From contig NC_059471.1 in the NCBI RefSeq assembly GCF_018139145.2, positions 69,189,520-69,253,519 of the forward strand: a stretch of 64,000 nucleotides of DNA, written 5' to 3'. Positions 1 to 9,760 of the stretch are shown here, in pieces. The stretch is from Gymnogyps californianus. Taxonomy: Eukaryota; Chordata; Aves; Accipitriformes; Cathartidae. Positions within the stretch are counted from its first letter, which is position 1. Each line of letters opens with the position of its first letter. The notes beneath the pieces were generated by a model. That model was not told the origin of the DNA. It saw only the letters and a program-made list of their open reading frames with translations, and ran no database searches. The position numbers were made by a program, and so were the translations under genes.

Positions 1-507
1 ACACAGTCTGGTTGTCTGTTTTAAATTCTAGGTTTCCATACTTTAAAATTAAACACCAAACTAAACCATTCCTTGTTTTCCCTGTGAGGAACTAACTTCC
101 TTTTTCTATCAACTTAAGCAGGCATTACATCAAGCACTGCCTGATCCATCCCTGTTCTTTAACACCTCAGTATTATCCTTCATTAAACAACGCTTAATTA
201 CTAGCAGTCCCACTGACTTTATGGGACTGCTAATAGAGTAACGTAATACACAATGTACAGGTGTAAAGTCTGTCTGTAAAAATAAGCTGGCTATGTGACA
301 CTGCAGGCAGAAGTTCAACATGTAATTTAACATACGTGTCATGACAAGTTAAAGAACGTATAACTAAAAAAGAATTGACCTGCAATGTAATTGTGTTTCT
401 TGTCTTGAAAAGACGTACTTATGGCTCAGCTTCGTGTTTTGTAAATAAGAGACATTCATTCCAACAGGACCATTAGTGGTACTAAGCACATGCTTGCATT
501 TTCACAG
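1..507. other. Non-coding sequence upstream of a candidate exon (probable intron)
   Basis: No coding signal is visible. The right edge ends in a normal-looking 3' splice site (pyrimidine-rich run then 'ttttcacag') immediately before the candidate exon at 508. The stretch therefore reads as the 3' part of an intron of a + strand gene entering from the left. It contains a small palindromic ancient repeat at 200-235, listed separately. Confidence 0.4.
200..235. repeat. Ancient amniote palindromic repeat fragment
   Basis: Perfect 10-bp arms (tagcagtccc at 202-211, gggactgcta at 223-232) flank an 11-nt loop containing 'actgacttta'. The layout resembles the widespread old amniote element whose core reads 'agtcccattgacttcaatgggact'. 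Two other likely relatives lie at 45905-46035 and 58462-58530. The family assignment is from memory of turtle, crocodile and bird repeats. The palindrome itself is read directly. Confidence 0.45.
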
Positions 508-962
508 GGCCACAGCAACAGCAGGAAAAGTTGGGATACAAAACAAAGAATGAACATTTTGGCAAAGGCACAACATTGCATCTTCCTGACGTTCCAGAGA
601 GGCAAAAAGAATATCTGAACAAAATAAACATCCAGGATCTCCTGTCAGCAAAACTGGAAAAGATCCTAAAGGAATACAACCAACAGTATTACAAGACAGG
701 ACTAACGGCAGAAGACGCACATCGCTGCAATAACAACATTACACAGACTTTAATAGTTTTCTGTCATAGGAGGTCTATAACATTTCAGTTCATTACAATT
801 CCCCATGCATTCTTTAAGGGTCTCAGAGCTCATAAAAATGATGTGTCATATTTTGATACTTGTGCTAAACACAAGCTTTATTATTACCAGTGTTTAAACC
901 CAATACAATCCACACAGTCCTTACTGAGATATCTGATTAAATTTCTAATATTCATGAACTAG
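508..962 (+). CDS. Candidate terminal coding exon, unidentified protein
   Basis: A 3' splice site ('gcattttcacag') ends at 507. The frame then stays open from 510 to the TAA at 960-962, about 150 codons. The first ~80 codons look genuinely protein-like. They begin with Pro followed by four Gln, and continue through a Lys/Glu-rich stretch that includes 'LPDVPERQKEY' and an amphipathic helix-like segment 'INIQDLLSAKLEKILKEYNQQ' trimmed here at its edges. From about 770 the composition shifts to Phe/Ile/Tyr/Leu-rich, as translated AT-rich DNA would give, so the true stop may have been displaced by a frameshift, or the exon may end near 770; no good 5' splice site is visible there. I do not recognise the family. 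If real, this is the 3' end of a gene lying mostly left of the window. The start is set by the acceptor, not by a methionine. Confidence 0.4.
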
Positions 963-3900
963 AATCTTAATATTGAATACTCAAAATGATTTAAGTCTTT
1001 TGATGTAACGGAACATAAGTCATTCAGTGTCAAGTAGAAGGCAGATCCTTTATTATAGAATTAATTATTTGGGATATTAGCATTAATTTCTTTTTCTATT
1101 TGGATTAAATGGAATTCAAAACAGTGTGAATTTATGAATAGTCCACAATATAATTATTTCTATATTATCCCTGCAGCAGTAGCAGAAAGCCTACAGACCT
1201 GAAAGTGTAAAGGAAGGAGACTGAGCATCAATTTTTCTTCTAATCTTTTTTCTGAAAGACAGGAAAGGTAAAGCTCAATATGTTTATACTCTAAATGACT
1301 TACACTCTTTTTTGATGTAAAAATATATGTCTTTATATCTATAAACACCATCTACATATTTTTGTATTCAACATGCAATGATTAAAAGGAAAATACATTT
1401 AAGCAAGATATACCATAGCCAATTTCTTTTACAACTGGAACAAAAACATCCTTAATTAAAACCACAAAGCTGCAAAAATACCAGGGACTTTTACAAAATT
1501 TCAATACTCGCTGGGAAAAACATTATGTCTTAACTTACATTTCCAAAGTTGCTACGTCCACAGGATTTCAAGGAGTTCTGGTAGGAAGGACTAAAGATAC
1601 AAACATGGTACCTTTTTTCCAGCAGCTAAATGGTACCAATTTTTAATTCACTTATGTTACAGGTATAGCCAGACAGTATATCACAAAAATAATTCACAAC
1701 TCAAAACAAATAAATAAATACAACACCACTTATGTAAAATTGCTGTTTGCAGATCATCTGAGTCAGAGCTACCAGAGCGCTAGATACTGAAGGACCGTAA
1801 CCCAGCATAACATTCCCATACAAAACACACAAAAAAAAAAATCAGTATTTACAGGTTTCTACTCAACTTTACCAGACTTCTGCAGTCTGGTAAACCAGAA
1901 ATAGCTGTCCAACTGAAACTGCAACTTTACGAATAAACAACAGCCAAGGCTAAAAATAAGCCAGACAAACCATCTGTGCCACTGCCTCTGTTCGCAGCCC
2001 ATCTACACAGGTGTCAGCTCCCATCCCTGCACTCCACAGCAGAACTAGCATGGGGTGTTGGTATCATCACTGACTGATAGCACTAACACAAAATGAAAAA
2101 TCAGTGAATGAAGTGCCCACTTCCGACCTAAAATATACTCAACACTTGTCCTTCTGGTTTTGCTGAAGTTCTTACTAAAAACACTGAAAGCATCTAAAAC
2201 ATACACATCTTTGAAGTGACTGGATGAAGTCCAACTACCTTTTTTTTTTCTACTAATCTAGCAAACGAACTTTCAATCTAAAATTACCAATTAAATTTTC
2301 AACGAACACTAAATCTATCTAAAACAAAACAAACAAAAGCCCAAAGGGCATTTGGTTTTCCACCTGAACTCAAAACCAAGAAAAAGCCTTCAGTAAGTTT
2401 TGCTAAGCCAGGTGGCAGCATGCATTTGCAGCAGCCCAAGTCTCCTGTGGTGGAATCCAGAATCCTTGACATGTCATCGTTCAAGATCTGTCAAATTTGA
2501 TAACACTGTGTGTGTGTCTGGAGGGACACCATCCATTCAGGGAAATGAACGTGTGATTTGTTGTCATGACAGCTATCAAAATGCAGCCCAAGAACATATC
2601 ATACAGCCACGTATCTCTCCTGCATTGAAAGGTTGAAAAATACTTTCCTTGTCGTCATCCGAAATATCATTAGGATGTCAACTAAGAAGTCAACTCCCTT
2701 GGAACAGCAGTAGCCCAGGATAGCACTGGGAGCCAAGTCCGACACGCAACGGATGTGGGAGAAAACAAGTGTGATGAATACACTGCTACTGTAAGCACAG
2801 GAAGGCAAAACCTTGCAGCCGTGCTATGATGAGGGAGTTCCTATTGTATTAAAACCAAGAGGTCAGTCCAATCGACGCTTGGGACTCCTCTCCTCTGGTA
2901 TCAGTGCCAGGGTTTGCTAAACAGGAGGCTCAATTTATTGCTGTTCCTTGAAATGTTTTATTAGTCCAGAATGCTCTAAAGAAATTCAGAGTAATACACC
3001 AATTTAACTCTCCATAGGTAGAGCAAGTTTTAACAGGATTTAGTGTTCTTCTTCTCTCAACCTGTGAAGGGACTACTCATGAACTGCTTTAGTTTACTAT
3101 ACAGTTAACTAAAAACTTAATTGGTATACGAAAAGGATTATTTCAGCCAACTTAAATTTGACAAGAAGGACAAGTTAGAAAATCCCAATATATTTAACTT
3201 ATAGTTTGTATGCTTTATGAACGCCACATTTCCTTTCTAAACCTTCCCACCCTGCAAAGATCTATTCTCATTTTGAAGGAAAAGTTCTAAAAGTGTTTAA
3301 TGACTTTTTAAAATTAATATAAAGACAATATAGTTAAATCAGAAGAGAAATGGACTAATTTTTTTTAAACAGCTTACTTTTATTTTCTTAAAAATAAAAA
3401 GAATATTTTTTTAAATGCTGCACTGCTAGCAGAACCCAGAATCTCACCCCAGCACAAGCAGAAAGCACCTGCTTTTGCTAACCCTCCTCCCATTCTCCTG
3501 CAGGGTCTGACGGCTCCTCTGTATTTGCATGGAGCTGATTCAGTGTAACCTGTAGGGAAAGACAGCCGAGAGACAGCACTCAGCTAAAAGCAGCTTCTCA
3601 CACCCTAAGAGGACGTGACCCTGCGTCAGGAAAAGCGTTCGCAGCCTCTAGCCTCTCGCTAAACTTCGGTATCCGCTTTCACACCCCTGTCGCTTCTCCT
3701 TATTAAGGCCCCAACAAATACTCTGATCACTTCAAGAACTCAGAAATTTTAAATGGCTCAGAAGGCTAAAATCTGCCTTTCTACCAAAGAAGTAATAATC
3801 TGAAGGCCTGCTCATTTATTTTTGGTTATTGATCCATTTTGGCTGAACAGTCCAGCCCTGGCGCAGCAAACGCTATCCACATCGCTTCCAAGGACCACGC

Positions 3901-4055
3901 GTTAGATACCTGCTGAATCGACAGAAGAAGAAAGCGCCTTACGTATCAAAACAGCACAACCTGCTGAAACACGACGGTAATGAGTTACCATCTAACTATT
4001 TTTTTTTTTTTAAATTAAAAACTTTCTTGGAAACGAAGTTTATATTTCATTTGAC

Positions 4056-4056
<1 letters not shown>
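963..4056. other. AT-rich non-coding stretch with weak splice-bounded segments
   Basis: No exon here can be defended firmly. On the - strand there are two splice-bounded pieces separated by a 69-nt gap (1539-1577 and 1382-1469) and a 24-codon acceptor-bounded frame (3478-3549). These are discussed as findings. AATAAA-type signals occur on the - strand near 1050 and 880, which would suit a - strand 3' end. The open frame at 2599-2808 on the - strand is close to chance length. Confidence 0.3.

Positions 4057-4084
<28 letters not shown>
4057..4084 (+). repeat. A28 homopolymer
   Basis: Twenty-eight consecutive adenines, preceded by an AT-rich segment with a T13 run near 4000. No retrocopy body can be recognised upstream, so this may be simple slippage rather than a retroposed poly(A) tail. 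Confidence 0.85.
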
Positions 4085-4086
<2 letters not shown>

Positions 4087-7000
4087 TTGCCTGAGAAGGT
4101 TACTACCTGATTTTGTGAACATACTAAATACACCAGTTTTGTCTAATAAAGTTTCAGCTATACTCTGTCTGTGGTATATCTCACTACCTGTTTCCGCATC
4201 TATTTCTGCAGTTGTGTGTACTCTGCAGTCAGTAACTTAGATGAGTCGAGGAAAACTGGATCAAGTTTTTTCAGTCTAGATTAAAAACACACCTGTATTG
4301 CATTTTATTTTGCATATGTATTCTGTCACGATTGTAAGAGAGAAGCAACATTTTTGAGAATTCAGGTATCCACCAAGAGCCCCAGCATGTTCACCCCACT
4401 GTCTGCTTCACAGAATAATCAATATTAGTTACGTGTCACCATATTAATACTTGGTAATGAGATCAGGACCAAAACCAGCACAACAAACGTACAGAGGGAA
4501 AAAGCCTCAAAGCCACAAAGTTTGTTTCTACGACTTTGAACAAATACTGGCTACACCAGCATGCCTGAGCTTCCACTCTCACAGATGTTTTTCTTAGCAA
4601 GAGTATTTCTAAAACTTTACTGACATCAGGTTATTCTGCATAGCTGCAGTAATTTAAAATGCAATGGGTTGCTATTCTCCAATCAAGATTTATTCCTCTG
4701 CACCTGAATTCTTAAAATTTACAATATTCTATTAAAGGTTAAAAACATACACTGCCAGGCCACCTCACTGCACACGAAGTTATTTATGCTGGGTTTAAAA
4801 TACGAACTCACTTCATTAACGGTGAGAAACAAATTCATTTGTTGTGTCACATATATTTAATGGAATATAAGAATTTATATTTCATATTTCAATGCACTTC
4901 CAATTTACTCATTTCATTAGCATTTATGAAACAATTAAGAATCCTTATGATGGGGAAAAAAAGATTACTCCAAGAAAAAAAAACAACTTAACACTTGAAA
5001 GAATTACTTTACCCACCACTGAACAGAGCAACAGTTTAATTGGGCAGAACACCGATGACTACGTTATTATGAGGAAACTAATGGGCCTAATTGAATCTGC
5101 AAGAAAAATTTAAATGGAACTACCTAAAACAGAAATGAGCTTAGGATTCCTGGGCTGACATTCATAAATTTGCAAAGCAAAACAAACAGAAAAGTCATTT
5201 TTCAAAAGGTGTAAGTCACCAGGATCTCATGTAGTACCTTTTTCAGAAGACTGGACAACGGTGCATGGGTTAAATGAATAGTATAGGCCTCACTTCTATG
5301 CTTTAGGAGGAAGAAATGCTATTTCCCACATTACAAACACCATCCCGGTGTTCTCTGAAGGTCTTCCACTCCAGGAACTCATAATGATTCTTGACTTTCA
5401 CTCTGTGGAAACTATTGTTCTGCAACATTTCTGTATACCTAGTAAATACAAGGATAAAGTGTATTGCCTTTAAGTTTATTATTTCAGTAGAAATAGAAAG
5501 CAGCTTTCCTGCAGAGCGCCTCAACTCTCCGCCTCTTCAACACGCCAGATGACCTACTTCAGGGGAGCAGGGTGTCCAGCGATGAGCGCCCAGCACCTTA
5601 CCCTGGGTCTGACTAAACCAACCGAAAACACAGTAGCATCTGGTTTCACAGTTTTCAGCTATTTAAAAAATCCTTCAAACATCTCTAATAAATCCCCACC
5701 AGCAATCCTCCTTCCTCAAAACACAGAGCAGGGGGTGGGGGGGGAATACCCACAGCTTAGAAACCATCAGTCCCTCGATGCAAACAGGAAATATTTTCTA
5801 GAACATACGCTTCGGATTCAAAGATGCCTTGGTTTTGATTTCAAACCTGCAGCAAGTAAATTGATACAGCACCTGTCTCCATGAGTCTGGAAGCAGCTTT
5901 TATGCTCAAGGAGCATGAAAAATACAGATACCCTGGGTAGTTTTGCTGCTGCTCAAGACCATGACCAGCAAAGCTATCTGGGCATCGCTTTTTGAGTTGC
6001 TACTGTTATATAGTTTCTACCGAGGAAAGCCATGAGCGCCGCAAAGGAGTAACGTACCAAGAGCAACACAAGGTACAAAAAACAAAGGCTGGAAAAGAAG
6101 CAGACACCGCTAACCTTGTCCCTCTTCTTCAGCTGACAGTAGATGTGAGGTGACACATAAGAGAGTAAATACCTTTTCTTACGCTCCCACATAGCTAGCC
6201 AGGAAACTATAGAAGGAAAGAGAGGAAGGGGAGATAATAAGTTCCCTTTCCACTGCAGCAACAAACCAAAGGCTGAAGTTTTGAATTTATCATATATTCA
6301 GTAGCAAGGGTGTAATAAAAAGGATCATCCAGACACTCAAGGACTAACTCTGCTGTTGGTTTTGGAAAAATATAGCAAAAGAGATTTTGTGTATCATTAT
6401 ATCACAACAGCGATCAGAAATGTCATCTGGCAGAAGTAAAAGGCCAATATAACAGCTAATGTTGCAATGACAGAACGACGGCAATGAGAGCTAACACCAT
6501 AATGAGTCTGTATCTGTTTCATGGCCTATATAAAAATATTTGCTAATTACAGTCTTGATCTTCGTTGTATAGGTGCCTTCTATCTCTACATTTATTCACT
6601 GTTCCCAAAAGTGACATCTTCTGTCAAAGTCTCAAGAAGCAAGTCAGCTATGAAGACAAAGCGATCTGCTTAACTGCTTAAACTGACTTGGGTCAGACAG
6701 AGGATTTTGATTTCCAGAGTTGTGAAATCAGTATTTCTAAGAAGTAACAACATTATTTTACTTCAGCAGTTATAATCCTAAAAATGATAACACTGTACCA
6801 TTAAAGTCATCTACGTGGTGCTGACTGCTTCAGATTCCTGAAAAGCAGTGCCAAAACAAGTACTTTCAAACAGAAATTCTTCATAAGCTCCTACCCAGTG
6901 AGCCCTTTCAAATTCCTCCATATTAAGTTACCAGTCCAAACTCCCGATGATACAAACCACGCATGGTTAGGCCATGAAAATTTGCTTTTACAAAGGCCGC

Positions 7001-7589
7001 TACCACATTTCATGAAAGAGAAGTCTAATTCTCCCACGTTGAGCCGCTACAATAGTAGCGGCATGTTCCTCGGAAACAAACATTGCTTCACAGCAAGGGA
7101 AAGAAACACGGTTCAGCTAAACAACGCTTTAAATTCTTGCCGAGGTTCAGTCAGCATTCAAGTTTTAAAGTAACAAAAGAACAAGACAGTTCTGAGTTAA
7201 ATGCTAGATGGAACTCACGGAATAACCCTGATACATGCAGAGGGCCACATGCACTGTAAAAAAAAACCAACCGTGGGAGATGTTAACATAGGAACTAGAG
7301 TCGAGAGGTGCTCACGATTAGCCAGTCGCAGGTCAGACCTGAATTACAAACCTGAATCCCAATCTGACAACTTTATCTGAGGTGGGCCACAGTGCCCAGC
7401 CTGCCAGCAAGGGGTATCTGTTAGTGTGGGCACATTTGTAATTAAAAACAGGATGAAATGACTTATAAACTTAAGTAATTTTCTTCCCAAAACACCCAGG
7501 GATGCGCTTTACTGAACAGTCAGTACACGAGGTATATTTTACCCCCTATTTTTTTTTTTTTTTTAAAGCTTTACGTCCTTTACCTACAT
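4085..7589. other. AT-rich stretch without a defensible gene
   Basis: Possible pieces only. These are a 116-nt splice-bounded - strand frame at 4107-4222 and a + strand frame at 4908-5113 that overlaps a good - strand acceptor ('aaatttttcttgcag' read on -). Open frames at 5549-5884 and 6898-7173 have chance-like composition. Towards 7500 the base composition rises abruptly into the CpG island. Confidence 0.3.
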
Positions 7590-8067
7590 CGGCATCGACG
7601 GGGGGCATATTGCACCGCGCTCCTCCAGAAAAGCCCCCGGCTTCAGCTCTCATAAAGTCGAAAGTCGGGAGCGGCAAGAAGGAAGAAGAAAGAAAAGGGG
7701 GCCCAGGAGGCCGTATCCTCGGCTCCGCAGCGCGGGCGCTCCCGCCCGGGAAACTTTCCGGTTGCGCCGCGCTCCGGCCGGGAGGCGCTGCCCGCCTTCC
7801 CCCGCCGCCGGGCCAGCCGGCTGCCCCCGCGCCCGCCGGATACGCCGCCTCCATTCGCCCGCCGGGTCGGGCCGGGCCGGGCGGGCCGGGCGCGGAGCGG
7901 GGCGGGTGGCGGTGGGGTGTCCCGGCCCGCCGCTGCCCCCCGGCAGAACGGCGGGTGGCACAAAGCAGCGGCTGTCACACACACACACGCTCACAAGCAG
8001 CAACTCGGGAGGATGAGGAGGAGCCGCCTCCGACCCCCCCCCGCAGCTGGACGTGGCACACAAACAC

Positions 8068-8087
8068 CTCCCCCCCCCCCCCCCCCA
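8068..8087. repeat. C-rich homopolymer run in the CpG island
   Basis: About 17 consecutive cytosines, followed after a short break by another short C run. On the - strand this is a G tract that could fold into quadruplex structure. Confidence 0.8.
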
Positions 8088-8271
8088 GCCCCCCCGTGCC
8101 GCCCCCGGCAGGTACCGGCCACCCCCCCCGGGGTGGCGACGGGGCCTCCGCCGCCCAGGTGACACCCGCCCCTCCCCCCTGCGCCCGGTGGCCCTTCCCC
8201 CCCGCCGCCCCCCGCGGCCGCCACAAGTTTACGGCGGGCCCCGGCCCCATCCCTATCCCGCCCGCGGCCGC

Positions 8272-8281
8272 GCTTACCTCC
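8272..8281 (-). other. Strong 5' splice site on the - strand
   Basis: Read on the - strand the sequence is 'ggag' then GTAAGCGCGG, close to the vertebrate consensus. The preceding ~180 nt on that strand are GC-rich with no ATG in the stretch checked (8278-8460), which suits a 5'-UTR exon. I infer a first exon ending at 8278, with transcription starting somewhere between about 8500 and 9180. Confidence 0.55.
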
Positions 8282-8604
8282 GGCCGGCCGGCCGGCGGGG
8301 AGCGGGGCGGGCGGCGGCGGCAGCGGGGAGGCTCCCAGCCCAGGCGGGCTCCGCTTCTTTGTCTCCTCAGCGGCGGCGCCCGCTCGCTCCCCCCTCCGCT
8401 TCCCTCTGTCCTTCCCCGGGCGGATGCCGGCCGCGTCCTCCGAGAGGGGCCGGCTGGCTCCCCCCCTTCCCCTTCCTCCTCCTCCTCCTCCGCTCCGCGC
8501 CGGACGCGTCCAAGGCCTCGGCGGCGGCGGCTCCGCTCCCTGTCTCCCCTCAGCCTGCTGCGCCCGGCGGCGGCGGCGGCGGCCCCTCCCCCGCCAACCG
8601 CCCG

Positions 8605-8631
8605 CCCCCCCCCCCCCCCCCCCCCCCCCCC
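8605..8631. repeat. C27 homopolymer, potential G-quadruplex on the - strand
   Basis: About 27 consecutive cytosines between 'cgcccg' and 'ggcacaggc'. On the - strand, the inferred sense strand of the first exon, this is an uninterrupted G tract inside the likely 5' UTR or core promoter. Such runs are prone to length change and to assembly error. Confidence 0.8.
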
Positions 8632-9180
8632 GGCACAGGCACAGCCCCCGCCCCCGCCCTGCCCTTCCTGCCGCTGCCGCTGCCGGGATCGCGCGGGAGG
8701 AGCTCCCCGGACTCCCCCTCGCCCGCCGGGAGGGCCGCCGCTCCCCCCGCCCCAGCGCAGGAAGGCCGGGCCGGGCCGGGCCGAGCGGCTCCTTGTCCTC
8801 TGCGCCGCCGGGACTGCGGGCCAGGACCGGAGGGGCGGGGCAAGGGGGGGGGGGGGCCCTGCCCGGCGGGAGCGCCCTGACACCCCCCCCTGCCCCCCGC
8901 CCGTCCCTCTCAAGCCCCGGGAGACCCGGCACTCCCTCTACAGCTCCCCCGCTAGGAACGGAAGCGTCCGGGGAAAGTACGGGCGAGCGCTTAAAGAAAC
9001 GGGGATGGGGGGGGGGGAAGCGCGCACTTCGGGGCCGCGCCGGGGGAAGAGCCCCGGAGCGGGGAGGGGGCGCGCCGCGGTTCGCCCCGGCGGTGCGGCG
9101 GCCCGGGCCGGGCCGGTGCGGGGCCACAGAGCCGCCGCCGGGGAACTTCCAGCCATGGCATCAGGGCGCCTCCGCCGCCC

Positions 9181-9205
9181 ATTGGCCGCGGGCCGTGACG
9201 TCACG
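9181..9205. promoter_or_regulatory. Inverted CCAAT box plus consensus CRE
   Basis: ATTGG at 9181-9185 (CCAAT on the - strand) is followed 10 bp later by TGACGTCA at 9196-9203, the full 8-bp CRE palindrome. The CRE sits in a 12-bp palindrome, cgtgacgtcacg. The pair lies between the two outward splice donors, where a shared core for divergent transcripts would be expected. CREB/ATF and NF-Y are the known binders of these motifs; occupancy is inference. Confidence 0.6.
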
Positions 9206-9534
9206 CCGGGGCGCGCGGGGCGGCCGCGGCGCCAGCCCCGCAGCGGCGGCCGGGCAGGGCTGTCCCCGGCCCGGGCCCCGGCCCCTCTCCCTCTCCGTTT
9301 CCCTTCTCCCCTTCCGCCCCGGGGCAAAGTTTCAGCCTCAGCGCCCCGCATATTAACCGGGCTGGGCGGTAATTTTTATTACGGGGGCTCGGTATGTACC
9401 TGCCCAGGTGCTGTTCCCTCAGGAGAGGGCGCCGGGCACGGAAGGCACCCCAAGCCGCCCTTTTCTTCCAAAATAGAGCCCCGTCCCTGGGTGCGTGGCT
9501 GGTCCGGGCCACCCCCTGCGTCCCTCCGCTCGTG

Positions 9535-9546
9535 GGAAAGGTGAGC
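9535..9546 (+). other. Strong 5' splice site on the + strand
   Basis: 'gggaaag' followed by GTGAGC at 9541-9546 matches the vertebrate donor consensus. It lies about 340 bp to the right of the CRE, so a short + strand first exon ending at 9540 is plausible. AT-rich elements at 9349-9357 (catattaac) and 9371-9382 could help position initiation. No following exon can be assigned with confidence, so the product may be a long non-coding RNA. Confidence 0.45.
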
Positions 9547-9760
9547 TTCCCCACGAGTGGTTGAAGACGGCGGGCAGGAGGCCCCCGCGGCGGCCGGAGT
9601 GTCTCGTGGGAAGGGCCAACGTGCCGGCCTGGCCACCAGCCACGGGCAGTCACGGCCCGGCCGGCCCCGGTGTCTTCCCTGCGGTGCAGTCCCTCGGCGA
9701 GTGTGCGTGTCCCTGGGCTGGGGGGAAACGGAAGGATCGTCCCTCTGGAGTAACCCGGGG

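Larger units (their letters stand above)
7590..9760. promoter_or_regulatory. CpG island, probable divergent promoter
   Basis: About 2.2 kb of very GC-rich, CpG-dense DNA stands out from AT-rich flanks. It contains GGC/GCC runs, several C or G homopolymers, GC boxes (ggggcggg and its complement), an inverted CCAAT box and a full CRE. Two strong 5' splice sites point outward: GAG|GTAAGC on the - strand (exon edge 8278) and AAAG|GTGAGC on the + strand (exon edge 9540). This arrangement fits a divergent promoter driving a - strand transcript towards 1 and a + strand transcript towards 64000. Very long open frames cross the island on both strands, up to 680 codons, but they consist of Pro/Arg/Gly/Ala and follow from the lack of A/T-rich stop codons. 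Which direction carries a protein-coding gene cannot be decided here. Confidence 0.88.

Noticed and set aside
2599..2808. 70-codon - strand frame with membrane-like composition
   Set aside because: No acceptor or donor bounds it and its length is near chance. It may be part of a 3' UTR.
3504..3552. + strand exon after 'ctcctcccattctcctgcag'
   Set aside because: All three frames contain stops within the segment before the only possible donor, so a coding exon on + is excluded. The site may still be used in a non-coding RNA.
4057..4084. A28 run as the tail of a processed pseudogene
   Set aside because: No retrocopy body or polyadenylation signal at normal spacing was found upstream on the + strand.
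7502..9544. 680-codon + strand open frame, and 312- and 378-codon - strand frames, across the CpG island
   Set aside because: They overlap in several frames on both strands, consist of Pro/Arg/Gly/Ala and homopolymers, and simply reflect the rarity of stop codons in GC-rich DNA. Strong splice donors interrupt them.
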